42,902 nt of DNA, from the NCBI GenBank assembly GCA_025934835.1, contig JAICWL010000020.1, forward strand, positions 1 to 42,902, written 5' to 3'. The translations under genes and the position numbers were made by a program. The DNA is from Fimbriimonadaceae bacterium. Its GTDB lineage: Bacteria; Armatimonadota; Fimbriimonadia; Fimbriimonadales; Fimbriimonadaceae. A model generated the notes under the pieces. That model saw only the letters and a list, made by a program, of their open reading frames with translations. It searched no databases and was not told the DNA's origin. This document shows, in pieces, positions 8,299 to 17,064 of this stretch (positions within the stretch are counted from its first letter, which is position 1; each line of letters opens with the position of its first letter).

Positions 8299-9230
8299 CA
8301 GGCATCCACCAGATACTTGAACACTGATTCGAGGTTGTTGTCCGGGCTGGTGAACTCCTGCACGCTCAGCTCATGGTTCAGCACGAGGCTTGCGAGCGAG
8401 TCGTAGAACGTGTCGGGTTCGCGCACCTCCAGCCGAAGCGCCTCGCCCGCGCGGTCGAATCGAAGGCTCAAAACGTTCGGCAGGCCCACGAGCAGCTCAG
8501 CTGCCCGCCTCGGGTCCGAGGTCACGATGCGCACCTGGTGCGGGTGCTTGTCGATCAGTGAGCGGATGACCCTCAAGTCTCCGGTCGCGAGAAGGCGTCC
8601 GCGATGCAGCAGAAGAATCGAGCGGGTCATTTGCTCGACCTCGAATAGGATGTGCGAACTGACGACGATGCATTTGCCTTGCTCGGCAAGCTGACCAAGC
8701 ACTTCGATGAACTCTCGCCTGCCCACCGGATCGAGGCCGTTCAGCGGTTCGTCGAGCAGGATGATCTCGGGATCGTGCAGCATCGCCTGAGCGAGCTTGA
8801 TTCGCTGCCGCATGCCCTTCGAATAGCCCGCGATCTTTCGGTCGGCACGGTCGGCCATGCCGACTTCCTGGAGCACCGCTTCGGTTCTGCGCTTGGCATC
8901 GGCAAGGCTGAATCCGGCGAGGCGGGCTAGAAACTGGACGAACTGCCGGCCCGAATAGTGCTCGTAGAAGTTGTCGATCTCGGGGCAGTAGCCGAGCTTT
9001 TTGTACACCTCGGGATTCGCGAACGGCTCAATTCCGTACACGCGGATCGCGCCGGTGGTGGGCTTGATCTGGCCGGTAACGATGCGAAGGAGGGTGCTCT
9101 TTCCCGCTCCGTTCATGCCGAGCAGCGCGGTCAGTCCGGGCCCGATTTCGCAGCTCACGTCGTTGAGGCCGATGACCTGGCCGTACCATCGGGATACGTG
9201 ATCCAGCTCGATCATGGGCGTTTGGCTCAA
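8298..9230 (-). CDS. ABC transporter ATP-binding protein (second pair)
   Basis: This is the ATP-hydrolysing subunit of an ABC-2 exporter. The Walker A motif GMNGAGKST is ~residues 40-48, the signature YSKGMRQRIKLAQAM ~139-153, Walker B IILLDEPLNGLDP ~157-169, and the switch His is in VVSSHILFE. I place the start at TTG 9230 rather than ATG 9215, because a perfect GGAGG lies 7 bases upstream of the TTG and the TTG overlaps the stop of the preceding permease (TTGA). The result is 310 residues, normal for the class. The C-terminal ~90 residues are the accessory domain common in drug or antibiotic export ATPases. Confidence 0.92.
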   Translation of the reverse strand: MSQTPMIELDHVSRWYGQVIGLNDVSCEIGPGLTALLGMNGAGKSTLLRIVTGQIKPTTGAIRVYGIEPFANPEVYKKLGYCPEIDNFYEHYSGRQFVQFLARLAGFSLADAKRRTEAVLQEVGMADRADRKIAGYSKGMRQRIKLAQAMLHDPEIILLDEPLNGLDPVGRREFIEVLGQLAEQGKCIVVSSHILFEVEQMTRSILLLHRGRLLATGDLRVIRSLIDKHPHQVRIVTSDPRRAAELLVGLPNVLSLRFDRAGEALRLEVREPDTFYDSLASLVLNHELSVQEFTSPDNNLESVFKYLVDA

Positions 9231-10204
9231 CTGACAACCTCCACAGCCCGGATACGGCTCCAAGCGAGGAAAACGCATGCGGCGCATATGCCGAGGAACA
9301 GCGGAAGAACCCACACGAGATGCGGCGGCGGCACTGCAAAAGCCGTGCGATTACGGCCCATAGGCCCACCCATGCCGGGGAAGAGCGGCCCGCCGCTGGT
9401 GTTCAGAATCGCCTTTGCGAGGCCGATCTGGAGTCCGTCGCACGACGCGTAATACAGCTTGTCCACCAGCGAGGGTGCGACGCCGCCGTCGACGCTGGAA
9501 GCGATGTGCACCACCTGCATCGCCTTCGTGAAGAACAGGGTGAAGAAGTACAGACCGGCGTAGGTTGCGCCGGCGAGCCGACCCTGATTGAACAGCGAGC
9601 TGATACCGATCGACAGGCTGGCGTGGAAGATGCCGGGGATCGGGATGATCGCGAGAAGCTTTAGGATGAGCCAGGGGTCATCGTGCAGGAAGCCGTACTG
9701 CCGGTAGCTGAGCGCGCCATAGGCATAGAAAAGCAGCATCGGCGCCGCTGTGACCAGCATGATGGGCAGAAAGATGCCAAACCATTTGCCGATCAGGTAG
9801 TCGAGCTTCGAGCAGGGCTTGCTCAGATACACGAGCAGCGCGTTTGCGCGGTTGTCGTTTGCGATGGTTCCCGAGCCGATCAGCAGCGCCACGATGAAAA
9901 GCAGAAGCTGCGCTATGGAGAACGCGTTCAGGAATTGGTCCTTCCATACGAGTTGGCTGAAGAACGGATTCTGGCCGTTTCCGATCGGTGAGTTCTGGGC
10001 GAAAGTGTCTACGAAGTAGAACACCGCGATCATGACCAGATACCAGTAAGCGGAGATCACCGACCAGATCCAGAAGCCCTTTTTTTTGACGGCGAGCCGG
10101 ATGGACATTTTGGCGATGGCCCACCAGCGATGGATCGGCGCCTCGAGGGGGCCGTCGTAATTCCGGTAGGTCAGGTCCGCAATCGGGCTCGCGATGCTGC
10201 TCAT
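9227..10204 (-). CDS. ABC-2 type transporter permease (first pair)
   Basis: This 325-residue multi-spanning membrane protein has hydrophobic segments including WIWSVISAYWYLVMIAVFYF, LLLFIVALLIGSGTIAND, LPIMLVTAAPMLLFYAYG and a C-terminal LVWVLPLFLGICAACVFLAW. The TIANDNRANALLVYLSKP loop is the ABC-2 coupling-type segment. It overlaps the upstream ATPase gene (ATGA, 10201-10204) and the downstream ATPase gene (TTGA), so the operon is tightly coupled. It pairs with the ATPase at 10201-11151. No substrate can be named. Confidence 0.85.
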   Translation of the reverse strand: MSSIASPIADLTYRNYDGPLEAPIHRWWAIAKMSIRLAVKKKGFWIWSVISAYWYLVMIAVFYFVDTFAQNSPIGNGQNPFFSQLVWKDQFLNAFSIAQLLLFIVALLIGSGTIANDNRANALLVYLSKPCSKLDYLIGKWFGIFLPIMLVTAAPMLLFYAYGALSYRQYGFLHDDPWLILKLLAIIPIPGIFHASLSIGISSLFNQGRLAGATYAGLYFFTLFFTKAMQVVHIASSVDGGVAPSLVDKLYYASCDGLQIGLAKAILNTSGGPLFPGMGGPMGRNRTAFAVPPPHLVWVLPLFLGICAACVFLAWSRIRAVEVVS

Positions 10205-11151
10205 GAAACTAGCTCCGGGTCGTTGGAAGATTGCGGATGCGAAATGACGTCGAGGAACGCGTCTTCAAGGGACCGCTCGGCCAGCGCGATTCCGCGCACC
10301 TGCGTGCCCGCCTCTTGCGCGCACTTTACGACGGTGGCTGCGATCTCTTCCGGCGAGCCGGGGAAGACCACCCGGTACGAGGTGCTCTTGGACAGCTGGA
10401 TTTCGCCTCCTGCGGCGATGACCACTTGTGCGAATCGCTCATTCGGCTCGCGCAGCTCGATGTCGACCGGCTGCCCCTGGATCCTTTTGAGGTCTTTGAT
10501 CTTGCCCTGGGCCCTCAGCTTGCCGCCCAGAACAACGACGATCTGATCGCAGACGCGCTCGATATCCGGCAGGAGGTGAGAGCTGACGAGCACGTTGACT
10601 CCCTTGCCGTGGGAGATCGATTGGACCAGATCGAGCATGTCTTCGCGCCCGGCAGGGTCTAGGCCGTTCGTAGGCTCATCGAGGAGCAGAAGCCGCGGAC
10701 CATGGACGAGCGCTTGGGCGAGCTTGATCCTTTGCTTCATGCCGGTCGAGTAGGTTTCGACATTCCGGTACCGCGCCTCGCCAAGCCCGCAGTATTCGAG
10801 GACTTCGTGGGCACGGCGCAGTGCCTGATCGTCGGGCATGCCGGCGAGCTCTCCGGCGTACGCCACAAACTGAACGGCGCTGAGGCCGGGGATGTGGCAG
10901 TCTTGCTCGGGCATCAGTCCGACGCGCTGCCGGATGTCCTTCCCTTCGACTCCCACCTGATAGCCGAGTACTTCCGCACTCCCCGCGGTCGGCGCGATGA
11001 AGCCCAGGATGGTTTTGAGAAGCGTGGTTTTGCCGGCGCCGTTTGGACCGAGCAGCCCGGTGCAGCCTTCCTGGATCTCGCAGGAGAAATTGTCGAGGGC
11101 GACAAAGCTGCCGTACTTGACGGTCAGGTTTCGGATTGAAGCGACGCCCAC
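10201..11151 (-). CDS. ABC transporter ATP-binding protein (first pair)
   Basis: This 316-residue ABC ATPase is the first gene of the operon. It has Walker A GPNGAGKTTLLK (~residues 34-45), a Q-loop near MPEQD, the signature YSTGMKQRIKLAQAL, Walker B RLLLLDEPTNGLDP, and the switch His in LVSSHLLPD. The start is GTG at 11151, 10 bases after a TAAGAT box. The protein is a paralogue of the second ATPase, with only moderate similarity outside the motifs. Two complete ATPase-permease pairs in one operon could act as one heteromeric exporter or as two exporters with related cargo. Confidence 0.92.
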   Translation of the reverse strand: MGVASIRNLTVKYGSFVALDNFSCEIQEGCTGLLGPNGAGKTTLLKTILGFIAPTAGSAEVLGYQVGVEGKDIRQRVGLMPEQDCHIPGLSAVQFVAYAGELAGMPDDQALRRAHEVLEYCGLGEARYRNVETYSTGMKQRIKLAQALVHGPRLLLLDEPTNGLDPAGREDMLDLVQSISHGKGVNVLVSSHLLPDIERVCDQIVVVLGGKLRAQGKIKDLKRIQGQPVDIELREPNERFAQVVIAAGGEIQLSKSTSYRVVFPGSPEEIAATVVKCAQEAGTQVRGIALAERSLEDAFLDVISHPQSSNDPELVS

Positions 11152-11161
11152 GTGAGTGCTG

Positions 11162-11167
11162 ATCTTA
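11162..11167 (-). promoter_or_regulatory. -10 box (TAAGAT) of the four-gene ABC operon
   Basis: Minus-strand TAAGAT lies 10 bases upstream of the GTG at 11151, with no Shine-Dalgarno sequence between them. Confidence 0.45.
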
Positions 11168-11333
11168 TCATGGCAGGCTCCGGAGTGCTGTTCCCCCCGG
11201 TCTAAAGGCCTTACGATCCTGCTTAATTTCGCGGGTCACCGCAGGGGAGGCTCGGAGCGAGTGCACGGCGATTCGGTCCGCTGCTAGGTGTCGGGTTGGA
11301 GATGATCTACAGCGGGGCGCGGGTGGCAGCGAG

Positions 11334-11339
11334 TAACCT
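11334..11339 (+). promoter_or_regulatory. -10 box (TAACCT) of ndk
   Basis: TAACCT ends 9 bases before the ndk ATG at 11349. There is no ribosome-binding sequence between them. Confidence 0.4.
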
Positions 11340-11348
11340 TTACGCTTC

Positions 11349-11762
11349 ATGGAGACTACCCTTGTCCTGATCAAGCCGGGCGGCGTGCAGCGAAGAATGA
11401 TCGGGGAAATAACTCGGCGTATCGAGCAAAGGAATTTGAAAATCGTGGGGCTCAAGCTGCTTCGCGCGCCTCGGTCGACCGTCGAAGAGCACTACGCGGA
11501 GCATCGCGAGCGACCGTTCTTCGGAAGCGTGGTGGACTACTTGACGAGCGGTCCGATCGTGGCCATCGCGGTTCAGGGCGACAACGCGGTCAAAGCAATC
11601 CGCGCCATGATGGGCGCGACGAACCCACTCGAGGCCGCGCCGGGCACGATTCGAGGGGACTTCGCGCTTACGATCGATGACAACCTCACGCACAGCAGCA
11701 GCGACCCCGGGGCCGCCTTCCGAGAGCTCTCGCTTTGGTTCCCCGAAGGAATCCTGGCGTGA
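11349..11762 (+). CDS. ndk: nucleoside-diphosphate kinase
   Basis: This 137-residue protein makes NTPs from NDPs by phosphate transfer through an active-site His. It begins METTLVLIKPGGVQRR, the standard Ndk opening, and contains RPFFGSVVDYLTSGP and GATNPLEAAPGTIRGDFA, the latter carrying nucleotide-binding residues. The catalytic His is in NLTHSSSDP. The usual signature is NxxHxSDS, so the Asp appears displaced by one position. The overall length and other motifs are normal, so the enzyme is probably active. It stands alone between the ABC operon and a repeat-bearing gap. Confidence 0.95.
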   Translation: METTLVLIKPGGVQRRMIGEITRRIEQRNLKIVGLKLLRAPRSTVEEHYAEHRERPFFGSVVDYLTSGPIVAIAVQGDNAVKAIRAMMGATNPLEAAPGTIRGDFALTIDDNLTHSSSDPGAAFRELSLWFPEGILA

Positions 11763-11866
11763 GTTTCGTGCTCTGGCCGGGGCCGAAAGTTCGGATTCCG
11801 AGCAGATAGGCTGCCGGCAATTTCTCCCAGCTCCCTTTGCTTACGCTGATTGGATCGGGGGCGGAT

Positions 11867-12029
11867 TTTCACACGGAGAGCACTGGGAAACGGAGGGCAC
11901 AGAGAGGTGCAGGGCTGCTTGCGTCAATTCCGCGCGCTTAGCATGCTCCGTGTACTTTGTGTGGGAGCCGAGACAGTTGTTTCACACTGAGAACACGGAG
12001 AAACGGAGGGCACGGAGAGGTGGAAGGCT
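11867..12029 (+). repeat. intergenic CACGGAG-type repeat cluster (two direct copies and one inverted partial copy)
   Basis: The gap between ndk and the phosphatase gene (11763-12151) holds no supported gene. It contains two similar ~50-base copies, 11867-11916 and 11980-12029, sharing TTTCACAC, AAACGGAGGGCAC and GAGAGGTG blocks. Between them, at 11945-11968, a related segment runs on the opposite strand (CTCCGTGTACTTTGTG). The inverted partial copy could pair with either direct copy to form a hairpin. The style resembles dispersed CACGGAG/CACAGAG extragenic repeats known from several GC-rich phyla. Confidence 0.7.
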
Positions 12030-12151
12030 AGAAGAGGCGAAGGCAAGAAGAGGTCGCAAGTTGTCCGAAAAATACTTTCTCTGCGGCCAGTTCGCCGACT
12101 CGTTGGGGAAAATAGAACCAAAGGCGAAAGGCAAACCCGTCAAACCCGAAG

Positions 12152-12982
12152 ATGGACGAAATCACGGCGGAATACAGCACGGAGCAGCTTGCGCCGGCCG
12201 CGGCGCTTCGGGTCCGGCCCCACGTCACCGTCGCCGCCAAAACCGACCTTGGGAGAGTGCGGGAGAATAACGAGGACAAGTTCGAGTTCTTCATTCCCGA
12301 GGAGGACTCGCTGCTGGCTTCCAGAGGCGAGGTTTTCCTCGTATGCGACGGCATGGGCGGACACGCCGCCGGCCAAATCGCGAGCGAGCTCGCGTGCAAG
12401 ACGTTCATCGACGTGTACCTTCACCATCCGGCCTCCGAGCCCGCCCAGGCGATGGCGGCCGCGGTAGCGGCAGCGAACCGCTTCGTAAACGATGTGGGCC
12501 GCGCGGTGCCGGCACGGAAAGGGATGGGCACGACCCTGAGCGCGCTCATATTGGTGCAAGACGCCGCTTACACCGTGCAGGTGGGCGACAGCAGGATATA
12601 CCGAATGCGCTCGGGCGAGATGCTGATGATGACCCACGACCATACCTGGGTCGACGAGGCCGTTCGAGCGGGAATGATTACCGCGAACGAGGCGGAAACC
12701 CACCCGTACAAGCATGTGCTCACGCGGGCGATCGGCACCGAGGGGGACGTCACCGCGGATATCGAAATGCACGACCTGCACGCAGGAGATCTTTTCGTGC
12801 TGTGCTCGGACGGCGTTATGAACCACGTAGCCGACGAGCAGATCGACGAGATCATGCGGTCGAATCCGCCGTCCGAGGTCGCATGGAAGCTCGTCGGACA
12901 GGCGCTGCTGGGCGGGGGAAGCGATAATACGACCGTGCTGGTAGTGCGAGTGGACGACCTCGAAAAGCTCGACGTCCCCTAG
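12152..12982 (+). CDS. PP2C-family serine/threonine protein phosphatase
   Basis: This 276-residue protein carries the full set of PP2C (PPM) motifs: GRVRENNED (metal-binding Asp) near residue 38, VCDGMGGHAAG near 65-75, GMGTTLSALIL, VGDSRIYRMRSG, LFVLCSDGV and GSDNTTVLVVR. These form the two-metal centre that dephosphorylates Ser/Thr phosphoproteins. It is cytosolic, with no signal or membrane segment. No partner Ser/Thr kinase or forkhead protein is adjacent. The first ~25 residues are a nonconserved extension. The start ATG lacks a Shine-Dalgarno sequence, and no close -10 box was found. Confidence 0.93.
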   Translation: MDEITAEYSTEQLAPAAALRVRPHVTVAAKTDLGRVRENNEDKFEFFIPEEDSLLASRGEVFLVCDGMGGHAAGQIASELACKTFIDVYLHHPASEPAQAMAAAVAAANRFVNDVGRAVPARKGMGTTLSALILVQDAAYTVQVGDSRIYRMRSGEMLMMTHDHTWVDEAVRAGMITANEAETHPYKHVLTRAIGTEGDVTADIEMHDLHAGDLFVLCSDGVMNHVADEQIDEIMRSNPPSEVAWKLVGQALLGGGSDNTTVLVVRVDDLEKLDVP

Positions 12983-12986
12983 CTGG

Positions 12987-12992
12987 TAGCCT
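12987..12992 (+). promoter_or_regulatory. possible -10 box (TAGCCT) upstream of the MFS-carotenoid operon
   Basis: TAGCCT ends 7 bases before the ATG at 13000. The match is weaker than at other genes, but the spacing follows the same pattern. Confidence 0.3.
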
Positions 12993-12999
12993 CTGCCAG

Positions 13000-14187
13000 A
13001 TGTCTGGCCCGCTGCTCAGCCCTCAGGAAGAGGCTCTGCTCCGCCGGGATTGGCGCATCTTCATCGCGCTCACGTTTCTGTTTTCGTTCGGATTCGCCGT
13101 GTACAGCGGCGTGTTCCAAAACTTCCTGCGCGATGTGATGCGCGCGGACGAGGTTGGCCTCGGCATGCTCGAGTCCCTGCGCGAAATCCCCGGTTTGCTG
13201 GCGGCGGTAACAGCCGGGACACTGGTCGCTTTCGCCGAGTCTCGGATCGCCGCGCTGGGTCTCGCGCTCGGTGCGGTCGGCATCGCAATGACGGGGTTCA
13301 TGGGCTCCTTCGGAGGACTCGTCGGCATCACCGTGTTCTGGTCGATTGGCTTTCACCTGTGGTCGACCATGCAAAACGCCATTACGCTGACTCTCGCCAA
13401 AGGATCGGAAGGAGGCAGGCACTTGGGCCGCATGAGCGCGGTGGGCGCGATTGCGACGATCGCAGGTCTTGGCTTTGCCTATGCGCTCCGCAGAGCTTGG
13501 CCCGGGCCGCCGCCATACAACCTGTTCTTCGGGGTAGCCGGCTTCACGATCTTGATCTCGGCGGGCCTCTGCAGCATGCTCTCGCACCACGCGGCGGGGG
13601 GAGCAAGGCAGCCTATCGTGCTCCGCAAGGAGTACGGGCTGTACTACCTGCTGATCTTCCTGGAAGGGTGTCGTCGCCAGATCTTTTCGATCTTCGCGAC
13701 GTTCGCGCTGATCCTCGTATACAAGGCGCCCGTTGGGCCCATGCTGTTGCTGCAGTTCATCAACTCGATTTTGATCGCCGTGACCGCGCCTCAAATGGGA
13801 AAGCTCGTCGACCGGATCGGTGAGCGCAAGCCGCTGACGATCTACGCGTGCGGGCTGATCCTCGTCTTCATAGGCTACGCCAGCTACAGGAGCATCGGCA
13901 CGCTGTACGCCTTGTATTTAATCGACAACATTCTGTTCTCGTTCGGCGTGGGATTCAACACCTACCTGCACCGCATCGTGCGGCCGAGCGAGCTTACGCC
14001 TTCACTCGCGATGGGCGTCACGATGAACCACATCGCGGCCGTCACCGTGCCGTACTTTGGAGCGCTGCTCTGGAAGAGCACGGGCAACTACCAGACGCCG
14101 TTTTGGGTTGGAGTCGGTATCGCCGCGATTTCGCTCGTCGCGACGCAGTTCCTTCCCAATCATGTCGTCGAGCCAGTGCCGGCATGA
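13000..14187 (+). CDS. major facilitator superfamily transporter
   Basis: This 395-residue membrane protein has about 12 hydrophobic segments, e.g. IFIALTFLFSFGFAVYSGVF at the N terminus and FWVGVGIAAISLVATQF at the C terminus. Charged loops such as GRHLGRMSAVGA and GKLVDRIGERKP match the MFS loop pattern after helices 2 and 8. The substrate cannot be deduced. Its TGA overlaps the ATG of the CruF-like gene (ATGA at 14184-14187), so it is co-translated with the carotenoid genes. That makes a role in moving a lipid or carotenoid-related compound possible but unproven. Confidence 0.82.
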   Translation: MSGPLLSPQEEALLRRDWRIFIALTFLFSFGFAVYSGVFQNFLRDVMRADEVGLGMLESLREIPGLLAAVTAGTLVAFAESRIAALGLALGAVGIAMTGFMGSFGGLVGITVFWSIGFHLWSTMQNAITLTLAKGSEGGRHLGRMSAVGAIATIAGLGFAYALRRAWPGPPPYNLFFGVAGFTILISAGLCSMLSHHAAGGARQPIVLRKEYGLYYLLIFLEGCRRQIFSIFATFALILVYKAPVGPMLLLQFINSILIAVTAPQMGKLVDRIGERKPLTIYACGLILVFIGYASYRSIGTLYALYLIDNILFSFGVGFNTYLHRIVRPSELTPSLAMGVTMNHIAAVTVPYFGALLWKSTGNYQTPFWVGVGIAAISLVATQFLPNHVVEPVPA

Positions 14188-14876
14188 GGTTCCTGTCTCA
14201 GATCAGTCGGTGGCCCGTTATTTTCCTGCTGCTCGTGGCCGGATCGCTCGTCGGCTCGTTCCTCGCAGCGCGGACCGGCAGCGCGCCGCCCCACGTGCGC
14301 GAGATAACCCCGATTCTGATTCTGGCGAGCGGAATTGCGGCGGTTTTCGAGCCCTGGTACAGGACTGGCCGGCGGAACACTCTGGTGGCGATCGGCGCAC
14401 TGGTGGCTCTTGGGGTGGCGGTCGAGATCGTCGGTGTGACCACCGGATTCCCGTTCGGCCGATACGAATACACTTCGCGCTGGCAGCCGGTCATCGAGAT
14501 CGCTTCGGGAGTCAACTTCCCATTGTCGGTCCCCTTCGCCTGGGCGCTCGTCGTCGGGGCGTCGTACATGTTCTTCGCAGGCCTCGGGTTCTGGCGCGCG
14601 GTGGTATCGGGCGCGCTGACCGCGACCGCCATCGACGTGCTGATGGAGCCCACCATGACGGGCAATCTTTCGTACTGGCGTTGGCCGGATCACGGACCGC
14701 TGCCGGGCGGAGTGCCGATCTCGAACGCCATCGGCTGGTTTGCGACGGCGCTTGCAGGGGGAGCGATTCTTTGGGCGTTCGGCGCTCGAGGCAGGCAGGC
14801 GAGGGCCGCCTCGATCGCGGTTCTCGTCGGCTACATGGGGCTTGTGGCGGGCCTGAGTGCCATCGGCCGAACGTAG
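14184..14876 (+). CDS. cruF: CruF-like carotenoid biosynthesis membrane protein
   Basis: This 230-residue membrane protein belongs to the carotenoid-biosynthesis family that includes CruF, the 1',2'-hydratase acting on gamma-carotene or bisanhydrobacterioruberin ends. Family motifs seen are FEPWYRTGR, GFPFGRYEYT, VPFAWALVVGASYMF, IDVLMEPTM followed by YWRW, and GVPISNAIGWFATA. About seven transmembrane helices are evident. It sits in a carotenoid operon: the ATG overlaps the MFS stop, and the crtI-like gene starts 9 bases downstream. It would hydrate the end of a linear carotenoid. The exact substrate depends on whether a C30 or C40 backbone is made. Confidence 0.82.
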   Translation: MRFLSQISRWPVIFLLLVAGSLVGSFLAARTGSAPPHVREITPILILASGIAAVFEPWYRTGRRNTLVAIGALVALGVAVEIVGVTTGFPFGRYEYTSRWQPVIEIASGVNFPLSVPFAWALVVGASYMFFAGLGFWRAVVSGALTATAIDVLMEPTMTGNLSYWRWPDHGPLPGGVPISNAIGWFATALAGGAILWAFGARGRQARAASIAVLVGYMGLVAGLSAIGRT

Positions 14877-14885
14877 AGTGTAAAT

Positions 14886-16331
14886 GTGGCAGGCAGATTC
14901 ATCGTAGTCGGCGCGGGCGTCGGCGGGCTTTCTGCCGCCGCGAGGCTGGCGCACAGGGGCCATTCGGTTACCGTGTTCGAAAAGGGCTCTGAGGCGGGCG
15001 GCAGGAACAAAGAGGTGCGGTTAGGCGGCTGCAGCTTCGACGGCGGGCCGACGCTGCTGATGATGATCGAGCCGTTCCGAAGGCTGTACTCCGACCTTGG
15101 CGAGTGCTTCGACGACCACTTGGATCTGCGCAAGTGCGAGCCCTGCTACCGAGTTTTCTTCTCTGACAAGACGACCTTCGACGCCTCATCCGATCGGGGA
15201 ACGATGGCTTCTCGGTTGACAGACGTCTTCGGCACGCGCGCCCCGAATAGTTACGAGGCGTTTCTGTCGGACGTCGGCGCACTGTACCGGGACGCCATTC
15301 CGAATTTCGTGGAGCGCAATTACGATTCGCCGCTCGATTTCTTCGGGCCCCGGCAACTCGCGCTCGTCGCCCGGCACGGCCTGCTTGGAAATCTCGCCAA
15401 GCGAGTGGCCAGATACTTCGACGACCCAAAGCTGCGAATGCTCTTTTCGTTCCAGACGATGTATCTGGGGCTGTCGCCGTTCGAATCCCCCTGGGTTTAT
15501 TCGGTGCTCGCGTACATGGAGCTCGGCGAAGGGATTTGGTACCCGATCGGAGGTCTGCCGGCCATCACGCGCTCGCTCGAGCGGCTCGGGGCGGATCGTG
15601 GAGTGGATTTGCGACTCGACTGTCCCGCGACGGCGATTTCGGGCGGGTCGGTGACGCTCGCGAACGGCGAAACTCATCACGCGGATGCAGTAATCTGCAA
15701 CGCCGATCTCTCCTATGCCGAGCGGGAGCTTCTTCACACCGCAAAGCCACGGCGAGCGAAGATGTCGTGCTCGGCTCTCGTGCTCCACATCGCCTATCGC
15801 GGGTCGCTGCCCAAGCTGCTTCATCACAACGTGTTCTTCGGGAAGGATTTCGAGCACAACCTTCGTCAGGTGTTTTCGTTGCTCGAGATTCCCGACGACC
15901 CGTCGTTTTATGCTGCCGTGTCATGCCGCACCGAACCTGGAAGGGCCGCGCCAGGATGCGAAAACTTGATGATCCTAATTCCCTGTCCGAACCTCGAGCG
16001 GCCGTTCGGCAGCGCCGACGAGCAAACGCTGCGCGACCGCGTGTTCGAAAGGCTCGCGGCCGAAACAGGCTTCGAGCCCTCGCGGTGCGAGGCGGTAGGA
16101 GTGACGACTCCCAACGACTGGAAGCACGACCTGAACCTCGAGAAGGGAGCGGCGTTCGGCCTGAGCCATCATTTGACTCAAAGCGCTTACTTCCGCCCGG
16201 CAAACCGCTGCAAAACCGACCCCAAGCTGTATTTCGTCGGCGCCAGCACGGTTCCCGGCAACGGGCTCCCGATGGTTCTGATTTCTGCGGAGCTTGCCGT
16301 TCAACGCTTGATTGCCGAACAGGGAGCCTAG
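14886..16331 (+). CDS. crtI: phytoene/carotene desaturase family (CrtI-type) FAD enzyme
   Basis: This 481-residue FAD-dependent amine-oxidase-type protein is typical of CrtI desaturases. It opens with the dinucleotide-binding motif FIVVGAGVGGLSAAARLA followed by FEKGSEAGGR. The C-terminal FAD motif LYFVGASTVPGNGLPMVLISAELA, ~residues 445-470, is the CrtI signature. It would introduce double bases in phytoene, or desaturate or oxidise a later intermediate (CrtN/CrtP-like paralogues look similar). The start is GTG at 14886; TAGAGT 14874-14879 just upstream could be a weak internal promoter. It lies between cruF and an acyltransferase gene in the operon. Confidence 0.88.
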   Translation: MAGRFIVVGAGVGGLSAAARLAHRGHSVTVFEKGSEAGGRNKEVRLGGCSFDGGPTLLMMIEPFRRLYSDLGECFDDHLDLRKCEPCYRVFFSDKTTFDASSDRGTMASRLTDVFGTRAPNSYEAFLSDVGALYRDAIPNFVERNYDSPLDFFGPRQLALVARHGLLGNLAKRVARYFDDPKLRMLFSFQTMYLGLSPFESPWVYSVLAYMELGEGIWYPIGGLPAITRSLERLGADRGVDLRLDCPATAISGGSVTLANGETHHADAVICNADLSYAERELLHTAKPRRAKMSCSALVLHIAYRGSLPKLLHHNVFFGKDFEHNLRQVFSLLEIPDDPSFYAAVSCRTEPGRAAPGCENLMILIPCPNLERPFGSADEQTLRDRVFERLAAETGFEPSRCEAVGVTTPNDWKHDLNLEKGAAFGLSHHLTQSAYFRPANRCKTDPKLYFVGASTVPGNGLPMVLISAELAVQRLIAEQGA

Positions 16332-16341
16332 CCGGCGCGGG

Positions 16342-17064
16342 ATGCGCCAAACTCAAATTGTGGCGAGACGCGGCGCCGGAGTTGGGGCAGCCCTGGTGGA
16401 CCGGATGATCCGATCCTCGGTGCGAAGGCGTTTCCGTTCCGTCCGGCTGCTGTCCTGCGCGGGAGGGGTCGCCGCGCCTTGCATCTTGGTGGCGAACCAC
16501 CATGGCTGGCATGACGGGTACCTGATGCACCTTCTCGCCGCCCGTCTAGGGCTTCCCGCTGAGCTGTGGATCCGGGAGTTCGATGCCTTTCCCCTGTTTC
16601 GACTGGTGGGCGGGCTTCCCTTCCCGGATGGGGACGCGAATCGCCGTGCGGGGTCGATCCGGCATTCGATCCGCGGGCTTCGGCAAGGCCATGCATGCTT
16701 GGTGATGTTTCCCGAGGGGGAGCTGCATCGCGCGCCAGAATTGATGCCGTTCTTGCCCGCGCTCGCAAAGGTGGCGGCCCTCGTTCCGAACGCCGCGATC
16801 GTCCCGGTGGGGATTCGCTACGAGATGGGGATCCATGAGCGACCCGAGGCTTACGTTTCGGTCGGCGAGCGTCTGCGCGGTGGAGAATGCCTGGCCGAAG
16901 AAGCGAGGGCTTCGGTGCGGCACGAATTGGAGCGCATAGAGTGCGAACTCCGAACCGGCGGGCACGAGTTCGAAGTGCTCGCCGTGGGTGCGCGCGACGT
17001 GAACGAGCGTATGGACATGAGGCGGATACCCGCGCTCACGAATCGTAGGAACAGGCGCCGATGA
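16342..17064 (+). CDS. PlsC-type 1-acyl-glycerophosphate acyltransferase-like protein in the carotenoid operon
   Basis: This ~240-residue acyltransferase has the HX4D catalytic motif in NHHGWHDG (~residues 57-64) and the FPEGE substrate-binding motif (~136-140). It transfers an acyl chain to an alcohol acceptor. In this setting, between carotene desaturase and phytoene synthase genes, esterification of a carotenoid or carotenoid glycoside is a plausible role; ordinary phospholipid acylation is the alternative. The ATG at 16342 is chosen because it lies just after the desaturase stop; an in-frame TTG at 16312 would overlap that gene. The end overlaps crtB as ATGA. Confidence 0.82.
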   Translation: MRQTQIVARRGAGVGAALVDRMIRSSVRRRFRSVRLLSCAGGVAAPCILVANHHGWHDGYLMHLLAARLGLPAELWIREFDAFPLFRLVGGLPFPDGDANRRAGSIRHSIRGLRQGHACLVMFPEGELHRAPELMPFLPALAKVAALVPNAAIVPVGIRYEMGIHERPEAYVSVGERLRGGECLAEEARASVRHELERIECELRTGGHEFEVLAVGARDVNERMDMRRIPALTNRRNRRR

